Positions 22,006 to 33,909 of a stretch of DNA of 64,000 nt are shown piece after piece. Below the pieces are notes generated by a model. The model ran no database searches and was not told the origin of the DNA. It saw only the letters and a program-made list of their open reading frames with translations. The stretch spans positions 62,001 to 126,000 of the forward strand of contig KB302862.1 in NCBI GenBank assembly GCA_000328365.1, written 5' to 3'. The position numbers were made by a program, and so were the translations under genes. Position 1 is the first letter of the stretch. Every line of letters begins with the position of its first letter. Source of the stretch: Capitella teleta (taxonomy: Eukaryota > Annelida > Polychaeta > Capitellidae).

Positions 22006-25000
22006 CTAGGCATTTTCCACATAGGGCAAATAGAGTTTTCGCAGATCGTTCCGGTGCCTGGTCTGCACCTGGTCCAACCTCTGAGTGAGAATAAACTGGG
22101 CGTAATCACGACGCTGATCAAGAGCTTGAATGTCAATTTCATCCTCCTGGTCCACGGGGATTCTGGGAAGGGATGCACTTCCACCAGATATGACCTTGAC
22201 CTTTTTAGAGGTCAATTTGGCTGTGAGTTGCTTCTGTAGAGCATCATTTCCCTGAGGAGGACAATCATTTAGCCGTGATGAGCGCATCGGGAGATCATGG
22301 CTCACGTGGGGTGCCAAGGAATCCTCGTGCCAGGATTGTGCTTTAAACATGTGGTGCTTAAATTCACTGCTCACGTCAGATTTCCTGGCGAAATTATTTC
22401 GAATTTTATAAGTTTTATTTTTGCTTTTTTTTTGTGGTCAATTAATCTTACGTTTTTGCCAGTTTCATCTTCTCTTTCATTTCAACTGGCATTTCCACAA
22501 CAGACAACCATGGAGTACTCATCCTCAGCTGTATAGTAAGATTATAAATTAATTAATTAATTCGTAATTAATTCAATTACCTGGTTTCTAGGAAGTAGCA
22601 TCGGAGTGAGAGAAGGAAGAAGTGGAACATTCGGATTTGAATTTGACTGAAATTTCGGTAAAAGTCACGACTTAATTGAAGAGAAGAAATCAAAATTTGT
22701 ACTTCTTCCTGACGAGGCGGTCCGAGAAGGCTGATTTCTAATTTATGCAGCAGCACAGGACTCTTGTGCGCGGACAAAGAAATGAAGATTTGAAGAGCTG
22801 CCAGAAGGAGGCGTAAATTACTCGGGATGTTCCTGAATGAAAGTAGAGGTCCAATCTGATGGTAGCCAAGGTTGATGAGGAATGTCCTGATCCTCTTCTG
22901 CCGCCATAAGGATTGCACGGTTAGATCGCTCACTTTGAGCTGAATCTCAGGTGCGTGGAACGTCAAAGCGCACTGCAATCGTAGTCTTAGAGACCGTGCT
23001 ACCATTCGCGGTATAACTAGCATACCAAGTCCACAATGAAGGAGATTTTCTCTTGAGCGGCCGGTAATATCTGCTGGAGACTGTGGCAACAGGGCGGGTC
23101 CTCAAGTAGAACTGTTGAATAAATTATAGAATTAGATAATTTATTTATAAGGGTTGGTTACCTAGGAGAGCTGTTAATGATGAAAACACCGGTTGAAGGG
23201 CTTCATCAGGATTCCAGTGCGGATACAAAACGCAAGGGTCGACCAAGTACGACCCTTTAGCCTGCAAACAAAAGACGGTGACTTGTTTCAATAAACCGGA
23301 TTATATTTAACCTGGAAATGGAAACCGAGAAGTTTGAGCAGTTTCATGGACGCGTGATCTTTGGATAGGTACTCAGGGAGGCACGTTGTGACCTGCTGTT
23401 TGTTGTTGGAATGCAAGCGGTGCAGTGCTTCATCCATCTGGAATTATAATGAGAGAGGATCTTGGGATGATGGAAGTGGACTTACGAGGATGATGAGACG
23501 AGGCAGGACTTCAGGGGCTTCGTGGTGGGTGCTGATCAGCTGAGCTAAACAGCTCTGCACGTCGGATATGAGCTCTTCTTTGGCTGCATCTGAGTGTAGA
23601 AATGTGATGTTTTAAATGACTAAGTCCAAGATGTTGAAGATATTTAGAATTCGATGAGAATTTTTTATTTTTGTTAGGGGGGGGGGAGGGGAAGGGGAAT
23701 TTTGCATGCAGAAATCAACTGAAAGAAATACAAATCAATAATTGGTTTGGAAAGCACAGAACAATCAAGGAAGAAATACAGTCAAAGCTCGCTATTATGA
23801 ACTCGGATTATATAGAACTTCTGGTTATGAAGAGTGGGCCAAAATTACTCCATGTTAAAAACAAAATTTTAAAATCTGCTAAAATGTAGCAAATATTCCA
23901 AAAAATAACTACCTGGTATGGATTGACTTAAGTTGTTCTGCACCTATTTATGCAATGAAATAAAAAAAAGTCAATTTTGAATGAGGGAGAAACACTTAAA
24001 TGCGAGTGGTGAGTGATCGCTCACAACTTGATTCAATGTTTATTATAATTATATGTATAATTATATTATTAATCAATTATTATAATTGGATTAGCTTAAT
24101 TATGATCGCAAGAGAAAATACTAGTATGAGTATGCTGATGGTGAATCATTATGCGACCCCATGAATCATAATGTATTTACGCGATCGGAGAAATTTTTAG
24201 GTTTTCTTGATATATAGAACTCCTGATATTACGAACTAATTGGAATGGCCCACAAAGGTTCGTAATAACAAGCTTTGACTGTATATGATTGGTTTGGAGG
24301 ATAAAATAACATATTCATGGGTTGACTTACGTCTCTGCTCTTTGTCATAGTCATAGAGGCGTTTGTCAACTTGAAAAATGATATGTAATGTTAGCAAAAA
24401 AGTATCAACATTATCGCCAGCAAAAAAAAAAATAAAAAAAAATAAATCTGGTTCTGGAATTCTGAATGACCTGTTGATGCTGCAAATCGAGGATTAAACT
24501 ACTGCTTCCTTTTTTATTCAAAGGAACCTCAAGTGACTTGCTTTAACTAGTGAGCAAAATTACAGAGAAATAAAGAGAAATTGACGCACTGGCAGGGGTG
24601 ATGGGGGACGGATTGAGTGGATCCTTCCACATGCCATTAGTGACCACTTTCTCTGCGTGGTCAATGGCTTGGTCAAGCATGGTGTGGCGTATCTCCTTTA
24701 GATCAATGTGGATATCTCTACCAATGAGGACAAAAGAAGATGCATATGCAGGTTCTTTGTACCTTTACGAAACAAAAATAATATCACAAAATGAATAATG
24801 AGACACTGATTAAAAATCACCTGTCATCGATTTTCAGCTCAGCGGTTGCGACCTTCACCGCAGCACTGACCAAGCATCCGTCATTCAGCTGTTTGTAGAA
24901 ATGGAAGTAAAACTTGTCCAAAGCCTTGCAGGGGAGACCCCAGAGCAGGGTAAGAACACACTGAGCTCCTGAAGAAGCAGAACTGAAGTTAACTCTCGCC

Positions 25001-28000
25001 TGTAATGAAGCTCTCACCAGCAGCAAGGAAGACGTTCGGAAGACTGAAACCTTCACAGGGGTCCCTAGGTACTGAGCTCCACCCCGCGCTTAGGACAACC
25101 AGACGAGCCCTGCAACCGCAGCGTAGAATGTCAGTCGCATCAACCAGGAAAGAATCCTCAGTCAGCTCAAGACCGTCGTTCTGAGTCGGCGTGAAGACCA
25201 AAAAGCAACGGCTTATAGACACACGCGTGGCTGCAAATGCACTAAATGAAGGGACGAAACACAACGTATGCTCATGCTCACCAATGTGCAGCACATCAGC
25301 TTCAGCCATTTCGCTGAGGAATTTATCCTTAGTTGCTCTCTCTCCTAAGATCGGCTCGACTTCCATGTACTCAGCGACTGCTGTGCATTCAGTCTGCGCC
25401 ATTGAGAGTTCTCCGTGAGGCTTCCAAGTTTCTTCATGAAGAGGCAGACTGCAAAAAAGGGTTTATTATAATCAACAACGCAGTGCAATATCTCACCTGG
25501 CAGGCAGTAGAGGACAGCCAATCACAACAGATCTCTCAAAACTGCTCACCTGTTTGTACTCGGGCACAACCAGATCTGACTTAACAATCTCTGTTCCAGT
25601 CGAGGTCTTGGCTGTTAACGTGCTCATAGAATCCAGACCACTCATATGATCTAAATTAGTCTTGATGCCAGATTTTTTTAACTGCTCCATGGAAGGGAAA
25701 AAAGCAGAGGATTTGGATTTGGATTTGGGAGAGGAGCTCTTTTGAGCTGCGGTTGCAGTCGACGTGCAAAGACGAGGGTTTGAGGTACTCTTGGGGTCCA
25801 CACTCTCACTGTGGTTATTTTTTTTAGATGACGTCAGAGCGTAATCAGTAGCGATAAGCAGTTTTGGCATGCCGCCAATTCTAGCCTGCAGTCGGCTGTA
25901 ATCAAGTTCCTCCGTTCTCTTGGATAGCGCGTTCTTGCTGTCGGCTAAATTTTGCAATGCGTGCAAATGAGGTAGCAGAGAGATTCGGTAACGACAATCC
26001 AACGTCTGTCCTGCCCAGTCCTCAAGAGAAGCAAAGGGACACTGAAAGAGCTCTTTATCTGGAATGATGACCAAAGGGCTCCCCTCAGGCAGTTTCAGCA
26101 ATGATTCATTCACAGTGGCAATCAGCATATCAAACAGTCTCCGTTGCGGCGATCTTGAAGTTTGCGCTCTCTGTTTCTCATCTTCGACGTCATCCAATTC
26201 AGGTTCAAACTGAGCACAGAGCTGTTCTCTACGAAACGTCGTGCTAAGCGAGTGATTCCTCTTCTGTAATTCTTTCAAGTGAGTGCCATTCTGGGGTAGT
26301 GATCTGTTCTCAATCTCAAACAAAGCATTCTGCTGTGCAAGAGTTGATTTAATTTCATTTATAATACTCTTCAATTCTTCATTCATGCTCGTCTTCCCCT
26401 CTGAACACTTGTGACCAAAGAAATGTGCAATTCCAATGTTGGGCTGAAGAACCCAGAAGATGACATGACGCTGCAGAACGACAAAGTACAGCACTGTCAC
26501 ATCCTGTGACGTAACCAGTGACGTAATCTGCTCCATGTCCCAGAGCTTCTCATCAGGATCAGCTGCCTTGCAGTGCTGAATGCGGCCCACATGTTTACTC
26601 TTGTAAGCCTCAGCGTACAGCAGACACTCGACTTTCTTGGCCTGCTTCATAAGGACGCTGAAGATTCCGTTGTAGCAGGAGTGGATATTCTCAGTGAGCG
26701 AAGGAGGACAGAAGGTGTCTTCCTCCCAGTGCTGGATAAGCTTGTCTTCATATAACGGGATCAGTTGCTTGAAGAATGTTTCTGCCTGGTCCAATTCGTA
26801 GACCTGGGTTGAGTGTTGGTGTACGCAGGCAATGTTGAACTCGCATTCGCTCAGCAGACTGTGCAGTCCGTAATCTTCCGCTAGCTGCTTGGCTTTCTCA
26901 AAATGGTACAGACTAAACTGACGTCGCCCCTGAAATTTGTAACACAACCCCAGTTTGCGGAGAATTGAGGTCGCAGAGTGCAGATCAGCACTGGGAACCT
27001 GCTTCTGCGTTTCAGTGAGAACTTCAATAGCATCGTCATATCTCTGAAGCAGCATCAATGAGTCTGCGTACTTCTCTCTCGTGCTCACCACCAATTTCTC
27101 CTCCTTCAACTTCTCAGCCAAATGCAGCGCTTGCTCATGAAATGTCTTCGACAACTCGGCATTGTGTAAGTGTCCGTAAATACTTCCCATGCATCCATAC
27201 GCCAGAGCTAAGCCTCGTTGATTACCCTCAGCTTTGCTTTGCGCCTGAAACTGCTGGATGTGATCAAGAGCTTTCTCGTACTTGCCTAGAACTTCCCAGA
27301 GAAGGCCAATCGTGTGGTGAGCACGCCCAAGAGCGTTCTCCCCCGGATGCTTCTTGATGGTTTCCAGATGGTGCTCTGCGTGCACCACTGCCTGCTTGTA
27401 TGCCCCAATGCTCTTGTAAGCAATGCTTAGATTCAAATGAAGAGCGCACTCCAAGGTTTCTGTCCAGTGCTCTCCAGTGCTGCCTTCCTCTTCTATGAGC
27501 TGATGCTTCAGGTTGAGCAGTTTCTCGTAATAAAGGATCGCTTGATAGGTGTTATTCATTTCCAAGTGTAGACTTGCCAGGCTGACTAACACTTTGATCT
27601 GATATTTGGTTTCCTTCAGTTTTAGCGCACTCAGCAGACATTCCTTGAACAAGTAATAAATAAATCATCAAATGAAATGAAAATTGTCAGAAGTCATACC
27701 TTGTACATCTCAACCGCAAGTTCATTTTGTTTCAGCGCTGATTGTGCATTAGCTTGAGTCAACTGAATTTTCATCAAAACGTTTGGTTGCACAGGAACCA
27801 ATCTTTGCGCAGCTGCAAGGACTTTGATCGAAACATCAAACTTCTTCCCATTGTAGAGACAAGCTCCAACTTCACTGAGCTTCTTGGCAGGGTCCAATGC
27901 TAGGGGTGACAAGTTTGGCGTGGGAATCACCATATAAAAGGTGATTTACCTTCTAGATTGTGGATAAGCAGGTCGGGCATAGGGCAATATTCATGAGCCA

Positions 28001-28569
28001 TGTGAGCAATTGAGTCAGTCAGCATATCCGCATGAGTCAGGTTCAGATCTAGATCCAGCGCTTTGAGCATCGCAACCAAAGCTTCTCGGTGGTAGCCGAG
28101 ATTTCCGAGGGCCATAGCTTGCATGTAATGCCCCTGAAATGAAGGTTTAAATCAGTGATGATTTTAATGACTAGTAGGAGTCTTACCCTGTAGTCACTTG
28201 GGTCGAGTGATATGACTCTATCAGCATCGTGCTGAGCAAGGATAAAGTTTCCCATCTGAATGAAAACACTTGCCCTGCCACATAAACTATCAATGTTATC
28301 CCCATCAATTTCCACAGCATCGTTGTAGCACTTGAGGGCATCAGGAAGGCGATGAGTAACCAGCGCTTTATCTCCAAGACTTTGTAACTTGCTGACCTGT
28401 GGAACGTGAAGTTAAATATACAGAGGTCATACGTGTAATTCAAGAGGGTGCTGTATATAGCTATTATAGTGCCTACCTCTCTGATTTCCTGTACCTCACT
28501 GACAGTGTCAGACTCCTCAGGAAGACTGTGCACGCTGAAGCAAGTGGATGGGTTGGGGGTGGTCATCAT
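22006..28569 (-). CDS. TTC28: TTC28-like TPR and CHAT-domain protein, 16 exons, 1627 aa
   Basis: Exons, high to low: 28569-28477, 28396-28187, 28133-27950, 27899-27700, 27643-25497, 25448-25018, 24968-24821, 24762-24590, 24369-24331, 23589-23486, 23437-23312, 23261-23162, 23111-23026, 22972-22581, 22523-22452, 22384-22006. All phases agree from ATG to TAG. TPR helices start near residue 33 and fill most of 1-520 (for example DALKCYNDAVEIDGDNIDSL). A CHAT domain spans about 860-1170, with VLHIGEHEHT (His999/1003), LVVLSAG at 1061-1067, LAAGAQCVLTLLWGLP and PAYASSFVLIG. The C-terminal part (MKLLKLLGFHF, SLWRQKRIRTFLINLGYHQIG) matches my recall of TTC28. The protease-type Cys of CHAT is replaced by Gly1067, so it is probably a scaffold. 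Human TTC28 is longer (about 2480 aa). Known TTC28 acts at midzone/midbody microtubules; that role here is inferred. Confidence 0.85.
23779..24281. mobile_element. Pogo/Tigger-like MITE in the TTC28-like intron 9
   Basis: 503-bp element flanked by TA on both sides. Left end cagtcaaagctcgctattat and right end (reverse complement cagtcaaagcttgttattac) form TIRs of about 24 bases with two or three mismatches. Subterminal text also pairs (tatatagaacttctg against tatatagaactcctg, in direct orientation). No transposase frame, so it is non-autonomous. Confidence 0.8.
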
Positions 28570-29460
28570 TGTGGATTGTCAGTTGTTTAATTTCTCCAGA
28601 TGACCTTCCAACGGGCAGCTTGAATATATTAATGAGGGAATGGAGATGTATTAAGACATGCAAAAGACTCAGTGAAAATATACTCGATCAGAATATGTGA
28701 CACCTCGCGCCAAAACCCGCACTAAGTCGCTGAGCCTATTCTCGAGAAACAAGCCTTGAGAGGTTCAAAATGTTGATTTTCATGTTTTGATGGCGAAATA
28801 AAGAAACTTATCATATCTCCTTTTTCCTCATATACAAGAATCATGTCAGTCTGTGATGAATAATATCTTATCTGATTAAGCCTATTGTATTGAAAGTTTA
28901 ATCATTTTGATTCTTTGCCAACCTTTTAATGCAAATTTCTCATTTTTGATTACATGTGGGGTTGACCCGTAAACCAGCTGTAACTTTTGAACTACTGCTC
29001 CGATTTAGATTCTTGCATCAAACTGAATGGATTTGCATCTGCTATTTGGAGGCATTTAAACCTAAAAATGTGAATTAGTGCTGGTTTCTGCGCTAGAAGT
29101 CACATTATGTGATCCATGATGAAATCAGGTGGTTTTTCATAAGCATGGGCGAGCTGTTTATGACAAATCATATGCATATTTATACGGCATTAGATATGCC
29201 TAGCTTTACAGCTTAGGGACTGCAGTGCTGAGTGAGGACACAAGTTTCTTTCTGGAAAAGGCCTCTCATCCCCTAGCTGCATTCCGTAATCTGTGGGGAT
29301 AATATGAGTCTTGGAACAAGATTACTCAGCCCCCTGTTCTAGTTCGATCTACAGACTATACTAGCTGACATACTACAGCGAGCCCAAGACCTCGCCCGAG
29401 AATCTGTGCTAGGACTATACTATTTTTACTATACTCTATAGTATAGTCGCTATCACCATA
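28570..29460. other. Upstream region of the TTC28-like gene
   Basis: Promoter-side spacer, non-coding. A self-complementary gactatactat...atagtatagtc stretch lies at about 29413-29447. Confidence 0.4.
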
Positions 29461-30237
29461 CTGTAGAACACTAAATTTTCGCTGCAAGATCAATTTTCGC
29501 GGTTTTCGCGGTCAGGCTCGACCGTAAAAAAGTGGGCAATCCGGGCGATCTCTGTGTTGGCGGAAGCACAGCAGGCAGCGTCAGCTGGATTGACTTCCGC
29601 ATTGGGGTCAGGCATCTCTCAGCGATTTCGGGGAGGACTTTTGTTGATTTTCTTGAAGTAGCAAAGCATCTTGTCAAGTTATTAGAGCATCCGAAGATGT
29701 GTATGATGTTGATCAGATCCTTCTCTTTTATGCAATAACGAATCGCCGAGATCGCCTCGGAGATGAAAATCTATTGGACGCGGAGGTGACTCCGACTTCA
29801 ATGTTTGGTAAACATCGAACTCTAAGTGCATGTTTGGCAACAATCAATTCTCTGATCCTTTGATCATTGTTTTTAAGTTTCAAAGATACCATCATTCGTA
29901 ATTGTCTACAAAGGGCTGCTGCTTCTTTGATTACGTAATTATTTCAAAGCAGTGCAGACAAACTTTAACCCACCTTATTGTCAATGCAGGCGTCGGTGAT
30001 TAAGTGTGAAATCGATGCTGCATGCTATTCGCTCTGCCCCATGACGCGGAACCGAGAACGGAGAAAGCCCAGCTTTAAAGGGGGCGATGTTCTGTTGCTT
30101 TGTTATGGAAGAGAGCTACTATTTCCAGAATTTTTTTTTTTCTTTTTTTTTTTGACCGCGAAAAATTGATTCCGCGAAATGACGCAAACATGGAAAACCG
30201 CGAAATTTGAATTCCGCGTAAAAATAGTGTTCTACAG
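29461..30237. mobile_element. TIR DNA element rich in TTCGCGG motifs
   Basis: 777 bp bounded by TA (29459-29460 and 30238-30239). Ends ctgtagaacacta and its reverse complement tagtgttctacag match over 13 bases. Inside both ends the words ttttcgcgg or ccgcgaaa repeat several times in mirrored order, extending an imperfect TIR to about 60 bases. No transposase was recognised. It looks like a Tc1/mariner-superfamily non-autonomous element from the TA duplication. Confidence 0.75.
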
Positions 30238-30301
30238 TAATCATGACCAGTATATACATAATGATAATATTATAATAGTTTTTTATTTATACAGTAAACA
30301 T

Positions 30302-30367
30302 AGGCTGTGGTTATTCGTACGTTACCGTACGAATGGTTTCCAGCGCTATTCGTACGTTATTCTCGGA
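30302..30367 (+). repeat. Half copy of the foldback repeat found at 32.7-32.85 kb
   Basis: The segment ggctgtggttattcgtacgt...ctattcgtacgttattctcgg matches the reverse complement of about 32790-32853 nearly base for base. Only one arm is present here. It contains its own ttcgtacgtta/taacgtacgaa palindromic words. Confidence 0.8.
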
Positions 30368-30609
30368 TGTGAGACGATCTCGCGAGAGATTGAATCAAGA
30401 ATGAGAGTTACTCGATTTGAAAGAGAAAGACCTCCAACTCATTCCTCCATTACTCCACTTAATGCCATTGTGAGTAATTATTGAAAGTTACACACTTGAC
30501 TAACTAATTAAAATTATTAATTTTCAGCTGATTGACGAACAGTGTTCAACATTCTCTGATTGAGGTGATCTCAAGCTGACATACTACAATCATTGTATTA
30601 CGTACTACG

Positions 30610-30710
30610 TACAGACAACAGGTAGTCACCCAGGTTGACAACAGGTAGTCACCCCTAACCTGCTTACCCTTAGATTCAAAGTCCAACGCTCTGCCACTGA
30701 GCCAAACAGT
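30610..30710 (-). mobile_element. tRNA-like SINE fragment
   Basis: On the minus strand, tggctcagtggcagagcgtt resembles the D-arm/box A of a tRNA, followed by a short decayed body. A proper B box is not visible. On the plus strand gacaacaggtagtcaccc is repeated twice in tandem (about 30614-30655). Likely a truncated or decayed SINE, not a functional tRNA. Confidence 0.4.
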
Positions 30711-31846
30711 TAACTCTTAATTATTATATTTGTATATAGCTGCTGTAAACCACAGGGAGTCTTACCAGTGGGCTCTGGATACATGAAATGCCTATGCAGC
30801 CTTCAAGACAGTATATCTATATATGATATTATATATATATAGACAGAAAGCATTCACTGCATTGACTTTGGTCCACATATGCTCGCTCACTTGTAAGACC
30901 CCCTGTGCTGTAAACGGTGTCCTTTTGATCTAAAATTAAAAAGCATACATGTTCATCTTTATATTTAGAAAATCAGATAAATTTTGATTGTTTGAAGTAA
31001 TCGACCTCTCAACAAATGTGACCCATACATTTATGTATTAATTACATGATTATTACGTGATTCATTTATTTCTAGATCTTGACTTGATTTCTCATTGCTT
31101 GAGGTTATATCGATGCATAATACCGCACATTGTATTTTTCTAATCATGTTTTGTTGTTGTTGATTCCAGGTGGATGCTCATTGGAATTGAAGATGAAGAG
31201 ATCTTTTGAATTACTCTCTGACTTGAAATGCATTCACTGCATCATAGTTGCTGATCGATGAGATGCATCCTGTTTCTGCAGAATCTTGCCAATACTCAAC
31301 TTACGCTAGTATTATTTTCAATGTACCATTTAATTCACCTTCTCTTGCTTCCTATTAATTATGCTAACACAGATTTGGTATCCTATCAATGCTCTGATCT
31401 GGTTCACCTAAATGCATTCAAACTAACAAAAAAAATTCTTCATTTATTTTGTCGTTCTCATCATTCAATATTTGAGATCAGAATCTCATATACGTTCTTT
31501 AATCAAGTGTTAATTACCATATTGGTTTTGTATTTATTTGGCTTCTGAGTAGTGCAACCTGTATCGCATAATCACAAGCGAGACTAATTATATTATGGTG
31601 TTATATACCTGGGGAGACAGTGTACACAATGCATGGAATAATTACATCAAAATGCAAGGTACACCAGCCATCATCAGCATGCGAAATATATGCACATATG
31701 TTATGTAATATAGCTTCAAGTCCCCAAGGATGTAAAGTTAGTAAAAGAATACATTGGCATTTGCATTATAAGAATATATCAAGTTTTACAAATTCGATAT
31801 TGCTTTAATTATAGTAATAGCCGCATGTTAATACATGTAGACCGAT
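30711..31846. other. AT-rich spacer
   Basis: No gene recognised. An ATG frame at 31258-31548 would encode a hydrophobic 96-residue product without a known domain; probably chance in AT-rich DNA. Confidence 0.4.
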
Positions 31847-32688
31847 TTAAATTTACAGAGTGTCTACGTACAAGGCCGCCGGGGATATAGCCGTGAGCTA
31901 CGTACCAGGCCGCCAGGTGTGGAGTGGGTAATGGTCTACGTACAGGGCCGCCTGGCGCCTAGCGCTGTGGCTATATACCAGGCGATATGAATGCTAGGAA
32001 GTTCATGACCTGCACTACTCGCCGGGGTATCCGATTGGTTAAGTCCCAGGTCTACCCCATGTTAAAACCTATATGGGCAAAATTCATTATGAGCTGTTGC
32101 TAGCTAGGCAACATGTTGAACTGCTTTTGAAGTTATCAGCGGCAACAGGGACACTGCTGGACTGCCTGCCATACAGTGGCCACGCTTGCAAGCATGAAGA
32201 CGGGTATGGGTTGCATGAACCCGAGCCTTGCGCCTCAAGCTGCTCCTCGGACCTCCTGTGCCACAGGTTGCTCCTTACAAGCGTTCAGAAGCTTTACTTT
32301 CCTCCATTCTTGCTATTCTCCCTTTATCCGCCCTATGCCAGCCTCCTCATCTCTTCCCCCAAATTCCTCTGCTACTCTCTTGCCGTGCCTTCCTGGTTTA
32401 AAGCTTGAGTTGAAATTCCACTCTACACCACATGAAATGATGGCTACACACACTGGAGACGGACACACGGCTTTCAGATCACACGCCCATAGCATTGCAA
32501 CAATCCAAGGGCACTGAGCTAGGGTGATGCTCCTACTACAATCATGCCAGCAGCCTTGCATTTAGCTTGTAACTATATCCCAGGCAGCCTTGTACGTAGA
32601 CCTCAACCCACTACACACCAGGCGGCCTTGTACGTAGCTCTCGGCTATATCCCAGGCGGCCTGGTACGTAGACACTCGGTTAAATTTA
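31847..32688. mobile_element. Mutator-like (MULE-type) foldback element with long TIRs
   Basis: Element 31856-32679, flanked by an identical 9-bp duplication ttaaattta (31847-31855 and 32680-32688). TIRs of about 130 bases start with (c/c)(a/c)gagtgtctacgtac. Each TIR consists of about three imperfect subrepeats of 40-45 bases sharing tacgtac-aggccgcc. Nine-base duplication plus long TIRs is the usual Mutator pattern. The interior (32000-32540) has no recognised transposase, so the copy is non-autonomous. Confidence 0.8.
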
Positions 32689-32694
32689 ACTTAA

Positions 32695-32855
32695 GTTTCC
32701 TGCGCTATTCGTACGTTATTCTCGGGTGTTGCTAAAAACCCCCCGAAACTTATTTGGTCGCAATAAGTTTCGGATTGTTATTAGCAACACCCGAAAATAA
32801 CGTACGAATAGCGCTGGAAACCATTCGTATGGTAACGTACGAATAACCACAGCCG
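32695..32855. mobile_element. Nested foldback (palindromic) element
   Basis: Arms of about 40 bases (32695-32734 and 32781-32821, tgcgctattcgtacgttatt...) are reverse complements with one indel and one mismatch. The loop itself folds through a perfect 12-bp stem ccgaaacttatt/aataagtttcgg. The right side continues with ccattcgtatggtaacgtac, matching the half copy at 30302-30367. It starts six bases after the Mutator-like element's duplication. Confidence 0.8.
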
Positions 32856-33619
32856 TAAACATACTAGTACATGGTTAAGTAGTTGAGTTGGATACACATA
32901 ATTGTAGCATTTATCATTCAAGGATAATAATCTAAAATCATAAAATGATTCACATTTCAAGTCAAAGAGCAAAGCAAGCATGTCCATGTTGGCGTATTTG
33001 CATCCTTTCTTACTTGATTGCTCGACTTTCAATTTTGTTTACTGTGCTCCAAGGACTGAGCAAAGTTAGTTACATCGACTAAAATTAGTTTCGAATATAT
33101 TAAAATTTTCATTCTAACCTATAAGATGTTATTTTTATGCTCAAAATGAATCAAAACTAAAATTATATAAAAATGATGATGAATTTTTGTTTTTACAGTT
33201 AAATAAAATCACATATATACATCGACGAAACTAAAAGAAAAATATCCATAGATATATTAAGAGCCGTTATGATGTTCCCGCCAAGCGGTGGACTCTTATG
33301 AACCCATGTGAGTATATGTACATGTAGCATGTTGCTAAGGGTAAATATTTCGATTTTGAGGCCATAATTATGTTAAGTTGAGAAAGAAAAAAAAAGGAGC
33401 TCAATCCAGAAAGAAAGAAGAAAACACCAAGGACATGTAACATAATGCATGGCTACGTGCGAGCAACATCCTCGATAAGTGCGTTATGATTTTATATCAG
33501 CAGCATGTGCAACTGGAGACCAAGAAGTATGACAGCCTATCTCGCCTATTGTAATAAACAAAAACGACCATGGCGGTGGCTGAGTGGCACCACTCAAGCG
33601 TAGATCTTGTTCTGCCTTC
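32856..33619. other. AT-rich spacer
   Basis: No gene or repeat recognised. Confidence 0.45.
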
Positions 33620-33909
33620 TTTGGTCAATTTTTCATTTATTTTATTCATTCGTTTATTCATAGTAGGTCTACTAGTAGTCCACAGAGAGATGTCTTTTGC
33701 AATTGGAGTAAATTTGACGCAGCAGCGAATTCCTCCACCGTCCGTCGCCACAGTGCAGCGCCGAGAGTGCTGTGACCTGCCGGCAGGTAAACAGGAGTTT
33801 AGTGCCTTACCCAAGGACACAAGGTTGGTGGCTGGCTTCGAACCTCCAGTGGCCAGCGACAAGCACGTGTACACAGTATGTGACAGCAAGCACACAACTC
33901 GACCACCAC
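33620..33909 (-). mobile_element. tRNA(Ser/Leu)-derived SINE
   Basis: On the minus strand 33909-33828 resembles a class II tRNA: 5' gtggtggtcgagttg (box A-like, as in Ser/Leu tRNAs) and an exact B-box ggttcgaagcc. These are followed by ccagccac, which can pair with the 5' end. The body then carries tgtgtccttgggtaaggcac, a word I associate with invertebrate SINEs, and ends in an A-rich tail (aataaacgaatgaataaaat). The last 100 bases are less certain. Confidence 0.65.

Noticed and set aside
23886-23945. Possible extra exon of the TTC28-like gene
   Set aside because: Acceptor and donor words exist, but including it breaks phase with the next exon. Direct joining of 24331 to 23589 keeps the frame, and the stretch lies inside the pogo-like MITE.
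30610-30710. Functional tRNA gene
   Set aside because: Only a D-arm-like box A is present. No convincing T-arm/B box or acceptor pairing, so it was called a SINE fragment.
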